Shown in pieces: positions 21,348 through 30,125 of a stretch of 64,000 bases of DNA; position 1 is the first letter of the stretch, and every line of letters starts with the position of its first letter. The position numbers were made by a program, and so were the translations under genes. The notes beneath the pieces are model-generated. The model made no database searches, was not told the origin of the DNA, and was given only the letters and a program-made list of their open reading frames with translations. The stretch comes from Phytohabitans houttuyneae (GTDB lineage: Bacteria; Actinomycetota; Actinomycetes; Mycobacteriales; Micromonosporaceae), in contig NZ_BLPF01000002.1 in assembly GCF_011764425.1 (NCBI RefSeq), forward strand, positions 620,997 through 684,996, written 5' to 3'.

Positions 21348-21898
21348 CTAGCGAGGTGGCCCGCGCCGTGGGCAGGTGATCGGGCCGGGAGCGCAGCCGA
21401 TGTCGAGCGGGTCGGGCACGAGCTTGGTGGGGACGGCGAAGACCACGAGGTACCACTGCGGCACCATGCAGTTGGCCACGAACGGTAGCTCGGGAAACAT
21501 CACGGGTGGTGCGATGCGCAGCGTGGCGTCCTCGTTCGAGCACCCGTCGAGTCCTTCGTAGACGAACACGCGCACGCCGGGCCGCTGGTACGGCAGGACG
21601 CCCGCGCTGACCGTCGCCTCACGGCCGGAGCGCAGGCGCATCCGGGCCAGCTGCTCCGGCGTCGTGACCTCGCCGATGAAACCTCGGTCGGTGTCCCACT
21701 CGATCCTCGCGAAGACGATCAGTGTCGGCCGAGTCGGCGCCGGACTGACCGGGGGAGCGGCGGTGGGGAGGGTGGCGCGGGCGACGACGAAGGGACCACG
21801 GGCGCGGGCAGGGGAGCGGGAGGAGCAGCCGGTGTGGTGCAGGCGGCCAACAGGCCGAGCGCCGCGTACGCGGCGAGCCGCTTCCACACGATGTCCAC
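21348..21898 (-). pseudogene. Lipoprotein, frameshifted
   Basis: The upstream frame encodes a lipoprotein signal (KRLAAYAALGLLAACTTPA, lipobox LLAAC) followed by a Pro-Ser-rich linker. The mature domain, with FARIEWDTDRGFIGEVTTPEQLA, a VRVFVYEGLDGC segment and further cysteines, lies in another frame that runs on to 21348. Adding one base to the five-G run at 21751-21755 joins them into about 183 residues. Start codon uncertain (GTG 21898 or 21889). Not recognised as a named family. Confidence 0.6.
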
Positions 21899-21930
21899 AG
21901 TGGCAGGTCGCGTTCGTACCCGCAACCGAG

Positions 21931-22239
21931 TCAGGGCGTCCGGTCGTGGCGGTCCGCGTCGGCGATCAATCGGTCTACCAGGTCGTCCGCGCTGACACCG
22001 CCGCTGCCCACGGCGGCGAGCAACGTGAGGGCGTCGGGAAGCCGAACGCGCGGGCACAGGTCATGAGCAGGCGGCCGGCGCTCGCGTACCGGGCGGCCTG
22101 GAACTCCTCCACGGTCAAGCGTGGGGCGGCGGGCAGCGATCTCCACCTCGGCGCCGGGCCGGGCGGCGCCGCCCGAAGCCGCCAGGTAGACCGTCCGGCC
22201 GCCGGCTTCCACGGGTACGAGCGTCTCAGCCTGGGTCAT
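21931..22239 (-). CDS. Small protein of unknown function, internally frame-swapped
   Basis: The frame 22239 to 21931 is open for 102 residues, but its middle (about 22053-22120) has poor third-position GC while the neighbouring frame there reads LTVEEFQAARYASAGRLLM with near-perfect bias. Removing one C in the run near 22119-22122 and adding one near 22038 gives a continuous product of about the same length. The N-terminus (TLVPVEAGGRTVYLAA) faintly resembles trypsin-co-occurring domain proteins. Function unknown. Confidence 0.4.
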   Translation of the reverse strand: MTQAETLVPVEAGGRTVYLAASGGAARPGAEVEIAARRPTLDRGGVPGRPVRERRPPAHDLCPRVRLPDALTLLAAVGSGGVSADDLVDRLIADADRHDRTP

Positions 22240-22381
22240 CGGGTCACCTATCGTCCGGCAGCGGCGAGCGGCACCGATTCTATGTGCCGCCGCCCACCGT
22301 GCTCCCCAGCCAACCTTGACGAGTCCTTAACGCCTGGCCGGCATGTTTGATCGCGAGGCATTAACCCCGCGAGGAGGATTG

Positions 22382-23125
22382 ATGAGGAAAAAGACCTGGA
22401 TACGGGCGGGTGTGTGCGTGGCGGCCACCGCGCTGCTGCTGGCCGCGACCACGGCACCGGCCGGCGCGGCCGGCATCGCCACCGGGCAGACCTTGGGCGT
22501 CGGCGACAGCCGGTGTACCGACTCCGTGCAGTCGGACAACGGGGCGCGGCTGACCGGGTTCTTCACCAACGGCACCGGTGAGTGGACGGTGCTGCGGTCG
22601 AGCACCATGGGTGGGCCGGAGACCGTCGTCTTCAGAGCTCCCGCGGGTGCGCGGAGCGGGGCGCAGACGCCCATCGACAAGACCATCTCGCCCACCGCGT
22701 CCGGCACCTTCGTGTACCGGGCGTGCGTGGTCGTCCACAAGATCATGAAGGTCAGCGTCTTCAGCGTGACCCACTACCAGGCCCTGCTCACCTCGACGAG
22801 CTCCACCGCAGTGAGCGACCTCGGCCCGGAGACGGCGAACCTGTCGCTGAACGCCCAGGCCTGCGGCGACCGTACCCCGGTGTCTCCCGGCGACACGATC
22901 CGGCTGGTCGGCACCGGCACCGGCCGGACCGGCTGGATCATCTCCGTCACCGGCTCCACAAACAACTACGAGGGAAACTGGGCGGTGCTCTACACCGCGA
23001 CCGACGGCGGCATCGACCAGACCTTCGTCCTGGACCCGGAGATCACCGAGGTGACCGCCTGTGCGGGCGGCGCTGTCGCCACGGGTAGGGACGCGGTGTC
23101 GTTCGAGCTGTCCATCGTCGACTGA
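22382..23125 (+). CDS. Secreted protein, unknown function
   Basis: A 247-residue exported protein: signal peptide with MRKK, hydrophobic core and APAGA cleavage region near residue 27. The mature part has paired cysteines and beta-rich, Thr/Ser/Gly-rich segments (GEWTVLRSSTMGG, YRACVVVHKIMKVSV, GDTIRLVGTGTGR). ATG 22382 is chosen because GAGGAGG lies five bases upstream; an earlier in-frame start would bury the signal peptide. Divergent from the broken lipoprotein/small-protein group. Not assigned to a family. Confidence 0.7.
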   Translation: MRKKTWIRAGVCVAATALLLAATTAPAGAAGIATGQTLGVGDSRCTDSVQSDNGARLTGFFTNGTGEWTVLRSSTMGGPETVVFRAPAGARSGAQTPIDKTISPTASGTFVYRACVVVHKIMKVSVFSVTHYQALLTSTSSTAVSDLGPETANLSLNAQACGDRTPVSPGDTIRLVGTGTGRTGWIISVTGSTNNYEGNWAVLYTATDGGIDQTFVLDPEITEVTACAGGAVATGRDAVSFELSIVD

Positions 23126-23290
23126 CAGCGTTCCACAGCGGTGGTGGGTGTCCACTCTGGACGCCCACCGCCTGCTGCTCGCTCACCGGGCGACATCCGC
23201 CGAAGCGGGGATGATCGGGCACGCCACGGAGGATCGTCGATTCTGGGACGTGCCATGCGGGGTGCATTCGGGTTTGGCGAGGGGTGGCGC

Positions 23291-23882
23291 ATGCGGCCCG
23301 CCTGGGCGGTGGCCTGCGGCGCCGCCGGTGCGTCGGTCCTTGTGGCAACGCCGGCCTCGGCGGCCACGTGGACGCCGATACAGCAGGTCAGCGCCGCCGG
23401 CTGGTCGGGGCAGGACTCGCCGACCGTCGCGTTCGACAGGCAGGGCGACGCCCTGCTGGTGTGGGCGGGCTGCGACGAGACCAAGCCGTACTGCTATTTC
23501 CAGGCGCAGGCGCGGATCGCCCCGGCCGGCGGCGGTCCGCTCGGGCCGATCCTGACTCTGTCACCGGTGGGCAGCTCGTCGAGCTGGCCACCGGTGACGA
23601 CGGCGACGCGGCCGTGGCGTGGCAGCAGGACGGCGTGGTGGTGGGGCGCCGCATCTCGTCGGTCGGCACCGTGGGCGCCCTCCAGACGACCGGACCGGCG
23701 GCGCCATCGTCGCGTGGTCGGACGCCGGCTACGAGCGGGTGACGGCCCGCGGCTGACGCCCGCCGCCGTGTCCGAGCCCCTGGCCGTCGACGGCCCCGCC
23801 GCCGACGTCCGCTACGGGCGCGTGTCGGTGACCGTGACACTGGACGACGACGGCGAAGGGCTGGGCCCGTTTCGGTCACTGA
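23291..23882 (+). pseudogene. Secreted repeat/propeller-like protein, multiple frameshifts
   Basis: It begins with a good signal peptide (MRPAWAVACGAAGASVLVATPASA) and GAGGGGTGG upstream. Coding bias then changes frame near 23580 (to QLVELATGDDGDAAVAWQQDG), near 23694 (to GGAIVAWSDAGYERVTA) and near 23750 (to LTPAAVSEPLAVDGPAADV). Each switch is repaired by adding one G or C to a short run. The VAW(Q/S)-D-G motifs resemble exported propeller repeats. The end is placed at the first stop consistent with a further shift near 23858 and overlaps the convergent gene by a few bases. Confidence 0.5.
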
Positions 23883-24547
23883 CTCTCGGCCAGCCCCGTC
23901 GTTTCCGGGACCGACGGCTGCTGGGGCCTCGGACGCCTGCGGATCAGCAGCGTGAACACGCCGGCGGCCACCCCCGTCGCGATCAGCAGCGCGAGGACGG
24001 TCGCGTCGGAGGTCGGATGCCGGGACAGCTGGACGATGCCGAACCCGGCCAGGACGGCTACGCCCACGACGCTGACGAAGGCGAACTTCACCTGCGCGCA
24101 CAACCGGGCCACGCGGATCCGTCCTCGGGGCACGGCGTGTACGCCGTCGTGCTCGCTCAGGGTGCGCAGCAGGACGACGTTTTCGACGACGTCCAGCACG
24201 CCGGCCGCCACGGCGAGGATGGCCGCGCCCCACGCGATCACCAAGAGGACGGAATAGCCAGCGGCGTCGGCGCGGTCGGCCACGTGCAGCGCGGCGGCGG
24301 CGAGCAGCGTCACGTACACCGCGATGAACGGAAAGTCCCAGTGGATGGACTGCCGTGCCGCCCGCCGGCCGGTCGTGCCCCACGCCCGCATGTAGCGGTC
24401 GGCCTCGCGTGGGCTCTCGGCGAGCTCGAACGGCACGATGCCCGGACCGCCGGTGCCCCGCATGATCCGCTCCGCGCGGTGCATCATCGCCAGCGGCCAG
24501 CTTCCGACCACCAGCGCGGCCGCCATCACCACGGTCAGGGCGGTCAT
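23876..24547 (-). CDS. Integral membrane protein, unknown function
   Basis: A 223-residue protein with an N-terminal span (TALTVVMAAALVVGSWPLAMM), an amphipathic loop, three more spans (FPFIAVYVTLLAAAALHV, VLLVIAWGAAILAVAAGVLDVV, FAFVSVVGVAVLAGFGIV) and a final one before an Arg/Pro-rich tail. Its start lies two bases before the stop of the patatin gene on the same strand, so the two are probably co-transcribed. Not recognised as a named family. Confidence 0.65.
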   Translation of the reverse strand: MTALTVVMAAALVVGSWPLAMMHRAERIMRGTGGPGIVPFELAESPREADRYMRAWGTTGRRAARQSIHWDFPFIAVYVTLLAAAALHVADRADAAGYSVLLVIAWGAAILAVAAGVLDVVENVVLLRTLSEHDGVHAVPRGRIRVARLCAQVKFAFVSVVGVAVLAGFGIVQLSRHPTSDATVLALLIATGVAAGVFTLLIRRRPRPQQPSVPETTGLAESQ

Positions 24548-24549
24548 GG

Positions 24550-26332
24550 CTACACGTCCGGCGAGATACGCATGCAGGCGGGCGGCCTGAGCGGCTGGTC
24601 GGGTCGGAACTTCAGCTCGACGGTCGCGTCATCCCCGTCGGTCGGCGGGAGGGTTCCCAGCCACTGGTCCGCGTCCCGGAGGAGTGCAGCGGTGGCCGGC
24701 CCGGCGGCGGCGTACCACTCGGGGAGCCGTCCACCCGCCGGCGGCTGTTGCGCGTAGCAAGCGATCCGGTCCGCCAGTCCCGCGTTCCACGCGTCCTGGA
24801 CTGTCCGGGCCGGCCGGCTCTGTCTCCCTGCGGCGGCGACAGGCCGTCCTGGAGCATGCCCATGAAAACCTCGTACCGCCGCGCCTGATGCTTTTCCCAG
24901 ACGAAGTCGTCACGCAGCTCTTCGCCGGCGCGAGCGCCCTTCTCGTCGATGAACGCGATCACGTCGGCCGGCATCGTGATGTTCAGCCCGCCCTCTTTCG
25001 ACGACAGCTCGATGTGCGCGATCCGGTCGTGGAAGCCGGTCAGCTCGGACTGGAGCGTGTCGCGCCAGTTTTGCATCGTGGCCACGATCTGCCCCAGGAA
25101 GCCGGCCAACGAACGGATCGGCACGGTGGTCGGCGGGGCGGTCCGTCCATATAGGTCTGGACGTAGTCGGCCGCCTCTTTGCTGGGGTTGTTTCGGTCGA
25201 TCTGGACGAGGTTCAGGCCGAACGTCGGCCGGGTCGGCACCCAGGCGTCGAAGAGGTGGATCGGGAAGTTGCTGCTGATGCCGCCGTCGGAGAACCAGTG
25301 CCGGCGGGCCGTACCGTCGGGGTCTTCGGCCCACAGCGGCACGGCCGCCAGCAGCACGGGAAACGACAGGCTCATCCGGGTGGCCACGATGACCGGCAGG
25401 TCCAGTCCCGGCAACGGCAGCAACGTGCGCTCGCCCTCCGGCGTGGGAAAGGTTTGTGCCCGCTCCTGACCGCACGCCACGAGGTGGGCGATCACCGGCT
25501 CGGGAAAGAGCGCCCGGAACTCGTCGACGTCCAGGTAGTAGGTCTGGTCGTCGCAGGGCAGGCGCACCGGCCGGCTCCAGGTCAGGTTGGTCGTTGTCAT
25601 CGTCAGCCTGATGCCCTTGTCCCGCAACGCGCGGAAGGTCAACGGCTCGCCGGCGTCGAGCCCCGCGATGCCCTGGATCTTCTGGTGCAGCCACTCGGTG
25701 AGGGCGGGCGGTGGTGGGTCGCCCGCCTGCTCCGACAGGCCCAGGCACATGCCGTAGTTGCTGGTCGGCAGGTAGGTCGTGACGGCTCGCCCCAACCGCA
25801 AGGCGATCTGGCCGACCAGCGCCAGAACGAAGAGGAACAGCAACACGAACCCAAGCAACACGTACGCACGCCAGGTGAACGACGACCAGGTGGCGCCCGC
25901 CCGCCCGAGCAGCAGGGCCAGCACGGCGAACCCGGCGCTGAGCCACACCGCCGCCGGCAGCGCGAGCCTGCCGAGCACCCGGTGAGCGAACACTCTCACC
26001 TTCCGCCACCAGGGTTTGGCAGTCTGGGCCGCAAGCATCAGGTTGAGCAGCGGGCGAGACTCCTTCGTCGCCTGAAACAGCCGTGGCATCAGATCCGGCG
26101 TCTGCAGCTCGCGCCGCACGTCGTCGAGGCGCTCAAACCCTTTGTCATTACGGGCGAACTGGGCCGCTGCCGTAACCGCCGCCGCGATCGCTCCCGCGGA
26201 GGAACCACCGATCGAGGCGAAGTCGTAGCGCTGGCTCAGGCGCATCACCGCGGCGGGATAGGCCACACCGCTGGTGATTCCGCCCTTCATGATGAGATCG
26301 CACTTTTCCCGCTCGCGCTTCGCGTCAGCCAT
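24550..26332 (-). pseudogene. Patatin-like phospholipase with internal membrane spans, two frameshifts
   Basis: A serine acyl hydrolase of the patatin family. Oxyanion-hole segment KGGITSGVAYP (about 16-26), nucleophile elbow GGSSAG (Ser45) and catalytic DGGISSNFP (Asp349) are all present. Between nucleophile and aspartate lies a hydrophobic insert (about 115-180) with two probable membrane spans. Coding continues in a second frame after the four-G run at 25135-25138 and in a third after about 24831, ending at 24550 with CMRISPDV. Adding two bases yields about 594 residues. ATG 26332 follows a G-rich ribosome site. If the shifts are assembly errors the enzyme is intact. Confidence 0.75.
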
Positions 26333-26782
26333 CCTGGCCCCCTTACTTCGGGGACAGCGCCCACTTAGCCTACGCCGCAAGCGGATGCGCTGTTGCGGGA
26401 CTCGGCAATCCCGTGCGCCGCAACGCGCGTAGGGTGAGGTCTGGCAAGCGAGGCGCCTGCATCTGGCCGCAGACCCGCGACATGCTGGCTCGCGCCGGTG
26501 CGGGATCGGACAGCCGGATCGGTCACTGTGGACTCCGCGCTCCTGCCGCAGCCAGCCGTTTCCGCCGACGCTGAGCGCGCACCTGCGCGGCCCCGACCGG
26601 TGACACAGCGGCGGTGGCCGCGCCCGTGGCCGAGTTCCAGGTGTGGCCCGGCAGGCACCCCGGTCGGCCTCGCTCTGGAGAAACGCCGGTCTCCACCGAC
26701 CCCGTGGCGGCACTGCTGGTCCAGCACGGCCGCGCGCCCGGTTAACGACAGCGGAGGCGCCGCAAAATTGGTACTAGCGCAA
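26333..26782. other. Intergenic region without a supported gene
   Basis: About 450 bases between divergent genes. Open frames on both strands lack ribosome sites and the local third-position bias. Only its right edge, with the palindrome described separately, looks regulatory. Confidence 0.5.
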
Positions 26783-26805
26783 ATAGGTTTGTGATGGAAA
26801 CCTAT
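26783..26805. promoter_or_regulatory. Perfect palindrome abutting a membrane-protein start
   Basis: Arms ATAGGTTT (26783-26790) and AAACCTAT (26798-26805) are exact inverted repeats with a seven-base spacer, ending five bases before the ATG at 26810, in unusually AT-rich sequence. Its placement across the translation start region suggests an operator, plausibly for the winged-helix regulator encoded by the second gene of the pair. Confidence 0.55.
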
Positions 26806-26809
26806 TGGC

Positions 26810-27508
26810 ATGACCGCTGACTCGATCCCCGCCGGTGCCGATCCGCGCCGGCTGCTGGCCGATGCCCGCGACCTCGCCCGCCGCGTGCGCCTTGACCAGC
26901 GGGTGACGTGGCTGCCGCTGCTGGCACTGGCCCTGGTGACGTTCGGGGCGATCCTCGTGTACCGGTTCACCGAGCCGGTCCTCACCGACTGCCGGGCGCT
27001 GGCCGACGGCCAGGTGTGCAAGGCCCGCTACCAGGCCGCGCTGCTCTACTGGTGGACGGCGCTGGCGGCGGCCTACGTGGTGATTGCCGCCGGCTACCTG
27101 CGGGTCGCCCGTGCACGGGGCCTGGGCAGCCGCGTGCTGCCGTACGTGCTCGCCGGCGTCGCCCTCATCGCGCTGTCCGCCGCCGTCTCGGTGACGTGGA
27201 GCATCCTCGACCACCCGTACTTCCCGGACGCCCCGCCCACCTCCGTCCAGTTCCTGCTCCGGCTGCTCGACCCGACCGGCGTGATCGGGCTGGCGCTGCT
27301 CGTGCTGGCCTGGCTGGAGCGGCGGGCCGCGCTGCTGCTGTTCGCCTCCGTATACCTGGTGGTGGTGCTGGTGCCGGTCAACTTCGGGTGGGGCGTGGGC
27401 TGGGGTCCACTGTGGGCGTTCGCGCCGCAGCTGGTCATCAACGGCGGCCTGCTGCTGCTCGGCAGCGCCGGCTTCGCGCTGGCACAGCGGCTGCGGCGGC
27501 CCCGGTGA
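26810..27508 (+). CDS. Integral membrane protein paired with a winged-helix regulator
   Basis: A 232-residue protein with a charged N-terminal helix (PRRLLADARDLARRVRLDQR) and about six membrane spans, none with transport signature motifs. It is followed directly by a winged-helix regulator whose GTG start overlaps its stop (GTGA). This tight pairing implies a self-regulated membrane protein/regulator module. Function unknown. Confidence 0.75.
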   Translation: MTADSIPAGADPRRLLADARDLARRVRLDQRVTWLPLLALALVTFGAILVYRFTEPVLTDCRALADGQVCKARYQAALLYWWTALAAAYVVIAAGYLRVARARGLGSRVLPYVLAGVALIALSAAVSVTWSILDHPYFPDAPPTSVQFLLRLLDPTGVIGLALLVLAWLERRAALLLFASVYLVVVLVPVNFGWGVGWGPLWAFAPQLVINGGLLLLGSAGFALAQRLRRPR

Positions 27509-27867
27509 GCGGCCCCGCCGAAGCACCGGCCCCGGACGAGACCGAGACCCCGCATCCGGTCACCGGCCTCGACGACGTGGTGCACCAGCGGGTCCGGCTC
27601 GGCATCCTCACGATCACGCACGAGGCGCGCCGGGTGGAGTTTGGCTACCTGCGCACCCAGCTGCAGCTCACCGCCGGCAACCTCTCCCAGCACCTCGGCG
27701 TGCTGGAGACCGCCGGCCTTGTCGAGGTCGAAAAGGGCTACGCCGGCCGGCGCGGCCGCACCTGGATCACCCTCACCGCCGCCGGCAGCGCGGCGCTCGC
27801 CGACGAGATCGGGCGGCTGAAGCTGCTCATCGCGCGCGTCGAGACCACCGAGACCCCGGAGGACTGA
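27505..27867 (+). CDS. Winged-helix transcriptional regulator
   Basis: A 120-residue DNA-binding protein with a MarR/PadR-like winged helix: DDVVHQRVRLGILTI, then recognition-helix region LRTQLQLTAGNLSQHLGVLETAGLVEV and a wing (GYAGRRGRTWITLTAAG). The GTG start overlaps the stop of the membrane protein gene, so translation is likely coupled. It probably acts on the palindrome before that gene. No ligand domain is visible. Confidence 0.85.
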   Translation: MSGPAEAPAPDETETPHPVTGLDDVVHQRVRLGILTITHEARRVEFGYLRTQLQLTAGNLSQHLGVLETAGLVEVEKGYAGRRGRTWITLTAAGSAALADEIGRLKLLIARVETTETPED

Positions 27868-27965
27868 CGGACCAGGGACGCTCGCTGAGTCGGGCGCGCG
27901 GCAGGTTTCGCCACGAGCGTCTGGGAAACAGTGACGCAGAGCGATGCCAAACCCGAGGAGGGGCG

Positions 27966-28142
27966 ATGAAGTTTGAGGTCAAGAAGACCACGAGCGGGCA
28001 GTTCCGGTTCAACCTGGTCGCGTCCAACGGCCAGGTCGTCGCCACCAGCGAGACCTACACCCGCAAGCAGTCCGCGATGGACACCATCGAGTCCATCAAG
28101 TCCAAGGCCGGCGGCGCCACCGTCGACGACCAGACCGACTAG
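27966..28142 (+). CDS. YegP/UPF0339 (DUF1508) small protein
   Basis: A 58-residue protein starting MKFEVKKTTSGQFRFNLVASN, with the family pattern K/T..G.F.F.L.A.NGQ.VA.S..Y and an SA-D-I-SIK repeat end. DUF1508 proteins are small beta-alpha proteins of unknown function. GAGGAGGGG sits immediately upstream of the ATG. Its stop codon shares a CTAG tetranucleotide with the convergent regulator gene. Confidence 0.85.
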   Translation: MKFEVKKTTSGQFRFNLVASNGQVVATSETYTRKQSAMDTIESIKSKAGGATVDDQTD

Positions 28143-28996
28143 GGTTTAAGGCTCGCCCCGGCTAGTTGCTGTGACCCGATCACGGAGAGAAGCTGAAGCT
28201 TCTCGTGGCTTTCGCTGCCGGGTACGGCTGTGTAGACCAGCAGAGAATGCGACTGGTCGGGGTCGAGAAGTATCTGGCAGTTGAGCTCGAGAGCGCCGAC
28301 CTCGGGGTGTACGTAGCGCTTGCGGTCGTTGTAGCTGACGCCGATTTCGTGCTCGTCCCATACGGCGCGAAACTCTTCGCTGCGGGCGGTCAGCAGCCGC
28401 AGCAGGTGAGCGGCCGGCGAGTCGGGTCCGCGGAGGGTGACCAGCCTGCGTAGCCCCGAGGCGAAGACGCGGGAGTGCAGCTCGTGGTCGTCGGGGTGGT
28501 ACAGCGCGCGGGTGTCCGGATCGGTGAACCAGCGGTAGCCGATGCTGCGGGAAGGCCCGGTGTAACGCGTGAGGTCGCCGGTGAGCGCGACGCCGAGCGC
28601 GGTCTGCCGCAGGGTCTCGCCCAGCTCGGTGACGATCTCGGCCGGCGTGTCGGTGAGCCGGTCGAAGATGCGCAACAGGCCGGGACTGATGTGCTCGCTC
28701 GTCGCGCCCCGCGTGGGCGGGCGGTGACCGGCGAGGCGAAACAGGTGGTCGCGCTCGTCGAGGGACAGGTGCAGGCCCTGCGCGATCGAGGCGATCATCT
28801 GCTCGGACGGGTGAGGGCCGCGCTCCCGCTCCAGCCGGCTGTAGTAGTCGGCGGAGATGTGGCAGAGGGCGGCGACCTCTTCGCGGCGCAGGCCGGCGGT
28901 CCTGCGCCGCCGCCCGCGCGGCAGACCGACGTCCTCCGGCTGCAGTGACTCCCGGCGGTGCCGCAGGAAGTCGGCAAGCCCGGCTCGGTCGATCAC
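28139..28996 (-). CDS. XRE-family regulator with MmyB-like ligand domain
   Basis: A 285-residue regulator. N-terminal helix-turn-helix (TAGLRREEVAALCHISADYYSRLERERG, about 35-65) followed by a C-terminal MmyB-like domain (DLTRYTGPSRSIGYRWFTDP, ELNCQILLDPDQSHSLLVYTA), a fold that binds small hydrophobic molecules. GTG 28996 is chosen because GGAAGGAGG is close upstream. It is divergent from a short-chain dehydrogenase, the usual arrangement for this family, so it probably represses that gene. Confidence 0.9.
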   Translation of the reverse strand: MIDRAGLADFLRHRRESLQPEDVGLPRGRRRRTAGLRREEVAALCHISADYYSRLERERGPHPSEQMIASIAQGLHLSLDERDHLFRLAGHRPPTRGATSEHISPGLLRIFDRLTDTPAEIVTELGETLRQTALGVALTGDLTRYTGPSRSIGYRWFTDPDTRALYHPDDHELHSRVFASGLRRLVTLRGPDSPAAHLLRLLTARSEEFRAVWDEHEIGVSYNDRKRYVHPEVGALELNCQILLDPDQSHSLLVYTAVPGSESHEKLQLLSVIGSQQLAGASLKP

Positions 28997-29104
28997 GGCT
29001 GCCTCCTTCCTGGGGTACCGGCGTCCCTTTCGTTCTACCACCGGCGCCGGGGCGCAGCCTCGGATTGTGAGGCCGTGGATAACCCTCGTGATGCGGCGCA
29101 GCCT

Positions 29105-29122
29105 TGAGTCGCAACCGACTCA
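29105..29122. promoter_or_regulatory. Candidate operator between XRE regulator and SDR
   Basis: TGAGTCG (29105-29111) and CGACTCA (29116-29122) form an exact inverted repeat with a four-base spacer, 19 bases before the SDR start and about 110 bases from the regulator start. The position in the divergent promoter region fits an operator for the adjacent XRE/MmyB-like regulator. Confidence 0.5.
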
Positions 29123-29140
29123 GACAAGCGAGGACGAGGC

Positions 29141-30094
29141 ATGGCACGCACACGACCGGACATCACCGTTCCCGACCTTTCCGGAAAGCTTGCCGTCGTC
29201 ACCGGCGCCAGCGATGGCGTGGGACTTGTCCTGGCGGCCCGCCTGGCCGCCTCGGGTGCCGAGGTCGTCATGCCCGTACGCAACCGCCGCAAGGGAGAAG
29301 CGGCGGTCGCGAAGATCAAGCAGCGGTACCCGAAGGCCACGCTGTCCCTGCGGGACCTCGACCTGTCGTCGCTGCGGTCCGTCGCCGCGTTGGGCGCCAC
29401 CCTAATCGGCGAGGACCGCCCGATCCACATCCTGATCAACAACGCCGGCGTGATGACGCCACCGGAGCGGCAGACCACCGAAGACGGGTTCGAGCTGCAG
29501 TTCGGCAGCAACCACCTGGGGCACTTCGCCCTGGTCTCCCACCTGCTGCCGCTGCTGCGCGCGGGAGGCGCCCGGGTGACCTCCCAGCTCAGCGTCGCCG
29601 CGAACGGGAACGCCATCAACTGGGACGACCTCAACTGGGAACGGTCCTACAACGGCCGGCGCGCGTACAGCCAATCCAAGATCGCGTTCGGCCTGTTCGG
29701 TCTGGAACTGGACCGGCGCAGCCGGGCCGCCGGCTGGGGCATCACCAGCAACATCGCCCACCCCGGTGTCGCGCCCACCAGCCTTCTGGCCGCGCGCCCC
29801 GAGGTGGGCCGGGCGCGGGACACCGCCGGCGTGCGCCTGATCCGCGTGCTGTCCCGCCGCGGCATCCTCGGCACGGTCGAGAGCGCGGCACTGCCGGCCC
29901 TGTACGCCGCGACCTCCCCGGACGCACGCGGCGGTCGCTTCTACGGTCCCAGCGGTTTCCAGCACCTGTCCGGCGGGCCGGCCGAACAGCCCATCTACTC
30001 CCGGCTCCGCGGCGAGGACGACGCCCGGCGGATCTGGCAGGTCTCCGAGGACCTCACCCGCATAGCGCGCTCTGCTCGTGGCGGAATTGCTTGA
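29141..30094 (+). CDS. Short-chain dehydrogenase/reductase
   Basis: A 317-residue classical SDR resembling the retinol-dehydrogenase/WWOX-type group. NAD(P) motif [10 protein letters not shown] (about 19-28), NNAGVM, catalytic serine in [10 protein letters not shown] and Y-S-Q-S-K as the YxxxK motif. Substrate unknown. Divergent from an XRE/MmyB-like regulator with a palindrome between them, so expression is probably ligand-controlled. The alpha/beta hydrolase downstream is on the same strand and nearly overlaps it. Confidence 0.85.
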   Translation: MARTRPDITVPDLSGKLAVVTGASDGVGLVLAARLAASGAEVVMPVRNRRKGEAAVAKIKQRYPKATLSLRDLDLSSLRSVAALGATLIGEDRPIHILINNAGVMTPPERQTTEDGFELQFGSNHLGHFALVSHLLPLLRAGGARVTSQLSVAANGNAINWDDLNWERSYNGRRAYSQSKIAFGLFGLELDRRSRAAGWGITSNIAHPGVAPTSLLAARPEVGRARDTAGVRLIRVLSRRGILGTVESAALPALYAATSPDARGGRFYGPSGFQHLSGGPAEQPIYSRLRGEDDARRIWQVSEDLTRIARSARGGIA

Positions 30095-30125
30095 GCCCGA
30101 GGCGGCGGTTGGTCAGGCTCGCAGT

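Noticed and set aside
21931-22239. Trypsin-co-occurring (Trypco1-type) conflict-system protein
   Set aside because: Only the first 40 residues faintly resemble it; the likely true reading frame in the middle does not fit, and no effector-associated or protease genes adjoin.
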